DNA from: Nostoc sp. NMS7
Lineage (GTDB): Bacteria; Cyanobacteriota; Cyanobacteriia; Cyanobacteriales; Nostocaceae
Assembly: GCF_017115085.1 (NCBI RefSeq)
Contig: NZ_JABXKJ010000158.1
Span: 1 to 56,434 of the forward strand
DNA: 56,434 nt
Reading direction: 5' to 3'
A model generated the notes under the pieces. The model made no database searches, had not been told where the DNA came from, and saw only the letters and a list, made by a program, of their open reading frames with translations. Position numbers and translations under genes: made by a program. The number at the start of each line of letters is the position of its first letter. Position 1 is the stretch's first letter. Of this stretch, positions 52,665-56,434 are shown one piece after another.

Positions 52665-52863
52665 TAGGGGCACAACAATGTTCATTGGTGTCAACTTCAG
52701 CTAGAAAACGCTTGTTGACTTCCACGCCCGCCCTGAAATTTATTTCTGGGCTAATAGCTAAAGTCTACTCAAGTAGACTTTAGCTATTAGCAAGGAACTT
52801 CAGTTCCTTGTGGGACATGGGTTTTACGTGAAGTTGACACGCATGAGCATTCCTGTGCCCCTA
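52665..52863. mobile_element. MITE-like element, TAGGGGCACA family, copy 2
   Basis: About 200 bp with terminal inverted repeats of about 32 bp: TAGGGGCACAACAATGTTCA...GTGTCAACTT on the left, AAGTTGACACGCATGAGCAT...TGTGCCCCTA on the right. Internal hairpins: AGTCTACTCAAGTAGACT and AAGGAACTTCAGTTCCTT. The same ends as the copy at 15304, with a shorter interior. Confidence 0.78.
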
Positions 52864-52904
52864 TGATAAATCTATATGCATCAGGGTTTGTGTGAAATGG
52901 TATA

Positions 52905-53070
52905 AGAGCCAGGGTATAAATCATCGTAGTTTTCACATATTTGTGTCCGAGTAATTCCTGTACTGTGCGGATATCATAGCTATTTTGCAGTAAATGGATA
53001 GCGAAACGTATAACAACCCACCTTTTTTTCAATACCAGCTTGACAAACCGCTTGTTTTAATGCTTTTTAT
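52905..53070 (-). pseudogene. C-terminal remnant of a tyrosine recombinase (integron/phage type)
   Basis: Minus-strand fragments [15 protein letters not shown], then (after a frameshift) [31 protein letters not shown], match the catalytic end of XerC/IntI-like integrases, which includes the LLGH His and the YT region with the nucleophilic Tyr. The upstream part is absent, and the 3' side runs into the MITE at 52863. Confidence 0.8.
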
Positions 53071-53157
53071 AAACTACTTTTATGGCTGCTTTATGTTCAG
53101 ACTTTAAGGAAAAAGGGCATTCTATGTAAAGACAAGGAACCTTGATATCAAGCAGCC

Positions 53158-55158
53158 ATGAAACAGATGATTCCACAAAAATCCTCTATATTCCCTCATC
53201 CGCTAAGGCAAATCGGAGGCATCATTGTTTTAGCGATTGCTTATTATGGAATGGCTGAAATGTCACGGCATCTTGCCTCCACACCCCAGAATGTGACTCC
53301 AGTTTGGCCTCCAGATGGAATTGCTACTGGGGCTGTTCTGTTGTTTGGTAACTGGATCGGCTACGGTGTTTTGCTGGGTTCATTTCTCGCCAACTTCTGG
53401 GCGTTCCGAGATCCCACAAGTTTATTATCCTTGGTGATTTCAACGCTGCCAGTTCTGTTAATTGCGATCGGGACAACTCTGGGAACTCTGTTGGGTGCCT
53501 TCCTGCTGCGGAAAACTACTAACCATCACTATCCCTTAGAACGTGTCACCAACGTATTCAAATTTTTGATCTTAACCGGCATGGTGGGGCCGATGATCAA
53601 TGCAACTGTTGGAGTGGCTTCCTTGGCGTTGAGTGGTAAAGTTCCCTGGACAGCGTATGGGACAGTCTGGTTAACCTGGTGGATTTCTAACGTTTCGGGA
53701 ATTTTTATCGTTACCCCGATTCTGCTTAGTTGGGGGCAATTTATTCAAAAAAACCGACATCCAATCTGGCACTGGTTATCCCTGAGTTCAACCTCAGAAG
53801 ATTCTGAAAATCTCCCTGATCTTCGACACTCAAGAGCAAACTCACACCCTTTGAGATTCTGGGTAATCGTAGAGCCAGTTATCCTGATAGGGTTGGTCAT
53901 TCTCATCGCCAAAGTTGCTTTTGGTGAGGGATATCACTTAGAGTATATGTTAATTCCGACGTTGATCTGGTCTGCCTTTCGACTGGGGCAACCGGGTGCA
54001 ACGCTATTAACTTTTATTGTGGCTGCGATCGCAGTGATCGCAACCGTCAATGGCAAAGGTAGTTTTGTGATTGCGGATCTGAACCAATCTTTGATGCAAC
54101 TGCAATCATTTATTGGCGTGATTACACTTACCATTCTGGTGCTGACAGCAACGATCGCCGAACGAACACAAGTAGAAACCAAGCTGCGTTTAGCTTTTGC
54201 CGAATTAGCCAAAACCAATGAAACTCTGGAAGTTCGAGTTGAGCAGAGAACTGAACAATTGAATCAAAAGAATACGACTCTGAAGCAAGCCCTACAAACA
54301 CTGAAGCAGACTCAATTGCAGATGCTTGAGATTGAAAAAATGTCTGCATTGGGACAGATGGTGGCAGGGGTTGCCCATGAAATCAATAACCCGGTTAATT
54401 TCATTGATGGCAACTTGACTTATCTTTCTGAGCATATCCAAGGCTTATTGAGAGCATTGCAAGCTTACCAACAGCACTATCCCAATCCACCTCAAGCCCT
54501 GCAAGCAGAATTGGATAAACTTGAACTGGACTATTTACAGGAAGATATAAGCAACATTCTTCAGTCGATGAAAATTGGTACTGATCGTATATCTACTATT
54601 GTGTTATCGCTGCGGAACTTCTCGCGCTTGGATGAGGCAGAATTAAAAGCCGTAGACATTCATCAAGGGATTGATAGTACTTTAATGATTTTGCAACATC
54701 GATTCCAAGCGACAGCCCATCGCCCACAGATCGAGGTTATTAAAGAGTATGGTCAGTTACCACTGATTGAATGTAATGCTGGCTCCCTTAATCAAGTGTT
54801 TATGAATCTTTTGAGCAATGCTGTTGATGCATTAGAAGAATCTAATCAGGGGCGATCGTTCCCAGACATTTCAGCCAACCCCAATGCCATCTGGATTCAG
54901 ACTCGTCAAATCGATACAAACCAAGTGATGATTATGATTTCTGACAATGGAATGGGCATTTCAGAAGAGATTCGCTCTAAACTATTCGATCCTTTTTTCA
55001 CCACCAAGCCCGTTGGCAAAGGCACTGGTTTGGGTTTGTTTATCAGCTATCAAATTGTGACTGAGAAGCATGGCGGTAATCTTTGGTGTGAGTCCACACT
55101 GGGGCAAAGCACAAAGTTTGTGATTGAGATTCCTGTAAAAGCTCAGAGGATTGATTGA
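53158..55158 (+). CDS. MASE1-domain sensor histidine kinase
   Basis: 666 residues. The MASE1 membrane domain covers about residues 15-335 with eight or so helices ([21 protein letters not shown] is its usual motif). A coiled coil ([19 protein letters not shown], about 350-400) joins to the kinase core: H-box [21 protein letters not shown]-box [24 protein letters not shown]-box [12 protein letters not shown] and [12 protein letters not shown]. All catalytic boxes are intact. It is an orphan, with no response regulator adjacent; the ligand is unknown. Confidence 0.95.
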   Translation: MKQMIPQKSSIFPHPLRQIGGIIVLAIAYYGMAEMSRHLASTPQNVTPVWPPDGIATGAVLLFGNWIGYGVLLGSFLANFWAFRDPTSLLSLVISTLPVLLIAIGTTLGTLLGAFLLRKTTNHHYPLERVTNVFKFLILTGMVGPMINATVGVASLALSGKVPWTAYGTVWLTWWISNVSGIFIVTPILLSWGQFIQKNRHPIWHWLSLSSTSEDSENLPDLRHSRANSHPLRFWVIVEPVILIGLVILIAKVAFGEGYHLEYMLIPTLIWSAFRLGQPGATLLTFIVAAIAVIATVNGKGSFVIADLNQSLMQLQSFIGVITLTILVLTATIAERTQVETKLRLAFAELAKTNETLEVRVEQRTEQLNQKNTTLKQALQTLKQTQLQMLEIEKMSALGQMVAGVAHEINNPVNFIDGNLTYLSEHIQGLLRALQAYQQHYPNPPQALQAELDKLELDYLQEDISNILQSMKIGTDRISTIVLSLRNFSRLDEAELKAVDIHQGIDSTLMILQHRFQATAHRPQIEVIKEYGQLPLIECNAGSLNQVFMNLLSNAVDALEESNQGRSFPDISANPNAIWIQTRQIDTNQVMIMISDNGMGISEEIRSKLFDPFFTTKPVGKGTGLGLFISYQIVTEKHGGNLWCESTLGQSTKFVIEIPVKAQRID

Positions 55159-55389
55159 ATAAGCACAAATTATGTCTCGATTTCAGCATTTCCCATATCC
55201 TTTAGGTGGCGCTTATGATGAAAAAATATTCACATTTGGCTACGACTGTACCGCAGCGGTCAATATCTTGTACCCTTGTATCTAAAATGGTGAACCTGTC
55301 ATGCTTCAAAAATACAATATTTTGCGATCGCCCAAAGGGCACTCCACTCCATGCAATTGCACCGCAGAGCTAAAACTAGGGGCAAATAA

Positions 55390-55617
55390 CTTTTAAACTG
55401 TTATTCTGAAGCAACAGCGCACAACAATCAAGCCATTGCTTTGTATTCCAGCAATGCAGACTTCCATGCCTTAGCTGGGAAACTATGGGCATTACAAGGA
55501 GATTTTCGAGAAGCGATCGCATCTTGGCAAAAAGCACTAAAGTTTGACCCAGAAAATGCGATCGCTTGTGATTGTCTGCAAATGATCGAGCTAATGGCAA
55601 AAAATCATCAGACTTAA
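55390..55617 (+). pseudogene. 3' remnant of a TPR-repeat gene
   Basis: In frame with stop 55615-55617: YSEATAHNNQAIALYSSNADFHALAGKLWALQGDFREAIASWQKALKFDPENAIA, which is one and a half tetratricopeptide repeats. Upstream the frame hits a stop and no start exists, so only the end of a former gene is left. The gap 55159-55389 holds nothing recognisable. Confidence 0.7.
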
Positions 55618-55663
55618 GGGACTACCAAAGAATAAATTACTCAAAAAAATCAACATTCTAAAC

Positions 55664-56434
55664 TTAAACGGTAATTGCGTGAATCTGAATATTGTTTGCT
55701 TCAAAAGCTTGCCGTACCCGTAGACGGAACTCTCGCCCAACGCTCCATTGTTCCATAGGTACCGTTTTAATCCAGACGCGCACTAACATACCCATGTTGG
55801 ATAGGTCATCAATCCCCAACACTTGGGGCGATTCTAGCAGGAACTCGCGCCATTCTTCTTCGCTATACAATTGTTTGCATACTTGCTTGAGAATCTCTAA
55901 AACCTGCTTGGGGTCGTTTTCATACGCCACTACAATAGAAAAGTCTACCCGCGACCAGAGGCGGGTGAGATTGCTGACATTCGTGATATTGCTATTGGGA
56001 ATGGTAATTAATTTACCTTCGTTATTACGTAGTTGAGTCACCCGCAGGTTGAGATTTTCCACCAGTCCGCTTTTATCTGCGATCTCAATTACATCTCCCA
56101 CAGCAAATTGATCCTCCATCAAAATCAAGCAGCCATTGACCAAATCTTTAATCAGACTTTGGGAACCAAGAGAAATTGCGATACCGATCACAGCGCCCCC
56201 TGCCAAAATTGAACTGGTAGGCACATTAAATATTTTTAGAAAATCCAAGATACCCAAGGTGATGAAAACAAAAGTGATTAATCCTTTGAGTGCCCCGGAA
56301 ACTGTTGCAGCTCGTAGCGCAATCCGTTGAGTTTCACTCAAAGGGAGAGAGGAATGGGTTGTCCAGACATCAGTGAGGCGTATCCGCTCAATAAGTTGCG
56401 GTAAGCAAAAATTATTAGCGATTGTTGAATCAAT
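55664..56434 (-). CDS. MscS-family mechanosensitive channel (5' end outside the window)
   Basis: 257 codons are visible, open to the right edge (LIERIRLTDVWTTHSSLPLSETQRIALRA...), so the N-terminal helices lie outside. Visible parts: helix GLITFVFITLGILDFLKIF, pore helix SILAGGAVIGIAISLGSQSLIKDLVNG (TM3, Gly/Ala-rich), the beta domain QFAVGDVIEIADKSGLVENLNLRVTQLRN and the C-terminal alpha/beta cage. It probably releases osmolytes on hypo-osmotic shock. An internal ATG at 56341 is not the true start. Confidence 0.92.
   Translation of the reverse strand: MDSTIANNFCLPQLIERIRLTDVWTTHSSLPLSETQRIALRAATVSGALKGLITFVFITLGILDFLKIFNVPTSSILAGGAVIGIAISLGSQSLIKDLVNGCLILMEDQFAVGDVIEIADKSGLVENLNLRVTQLRNNEGKLITIPNSNITNVSNLTRLWSRVDFSIVVAYENDPKQVLEILKQVCKQLYSEEEWREFLLESPQVLGIDDLSNMGMLVRVWIKTVPMEQWSVGREFRLRVRQAFEANNIQIHAITV

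Overview
The window comes from a filamentous, Nostocales-type cyanobacterium. The evidence is a phycocyanin operon, psb30, many HIP1 octamers (GCGATCGC), Uma2, MASE1 and GAF proteins, and abundant palindromic dispersed repeats. I cannot name the species from the sequence.

Layout. 1-6083: a 21-bp tandem array, recQ, a GNAT acetyltransferase, a SnoaL-like protein, leuA and a NYN-domain protein. 6084-11247: a decayed CHASE2 gene, a Ro60-like vWA-only gene with a tRNA-like RNA just downstream that I interpret as a bacterial Y RNA, a membrane protein with HTH-like segments, pyrD and a coiled-coil protein. 11324-15285: a four-GAF sensor with a kinase-like end, then a gene split by one in-frame TGA. 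15304-21565: a phycocyanin operon, cpcB-cpcA-(attenuator hairpin)-cpcC-cpcC-cpcD-cpcE-cpcF, preceded by a MITE-like element and a 21-bp inverted repeat. 21579-34115: HD hydrolase, GTG-started putA, broken acetyltransferase and PAS-kinase genes, a BtuF-like protein, two half-size UPF0016 (Gdt1-type) membrane proteins, YkgJ, psb30, recJ with a repeat-derived insertion, and a UPF0175/DUF3368 toxin-antitoxin pair. 34312-41144, all minus strand: a sulfate-binding protein and pstS-pstC-pstA-pstB, then a branched-chain amino-acid-type binding protein. 41397-48195: DUF433/DUF5615 pair, a metallophosphoesterase, and an ECF sigma/RskA-type anti-sigma pair divergent from a row of secreted or membrane proteins (signal-peptide protein, PepSY-like helix pair, cupredoxin lipoprotein, exported metallophosphoesterase). 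48607-end: yebC with a 3' duplicate remnant, a 54-residue His/Arg-rich secreted peptide, a UbiH-type FAD hydroxylase, Uma2, an integrase remnant, a MASE1 histidine kinase, a TPR remnant and a partial MscS channel.

The main result is the phycocyanin operon. CpcB, CpcA and both rod linkers (895 residues together) contain no methionine except the four initiators and no cysteine except the three bilin-attachment cysteines. Positions that are Met or Cys in ordinary phycocyanin are replaced by Ala, Leu, Ile, Gln or other residues. This is the signature of the sulfur-limitation phycocyanin (cpc3) known from Calothrix sp. PCC 7601 (Mazel and Marliere 1989). CpcD, CpcE and CpcF in the same operon are not depleted. 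About 18 kb away the sulfate-binding protein shows the same economy: one Met (initiator) and one Cys (lipobox) in 380 residues, against 3 Met and 5 Cys in the adjacent 333-residue PstS.

A second theme is decay and repeat activity. There are about eight broken genes or gene remnants and at least four families of short inverted-repeat elements, several with hairpin modules in common. One repeat supplies a start codon and another lies inside recJ. All family calls were made by eye; no database search was run.
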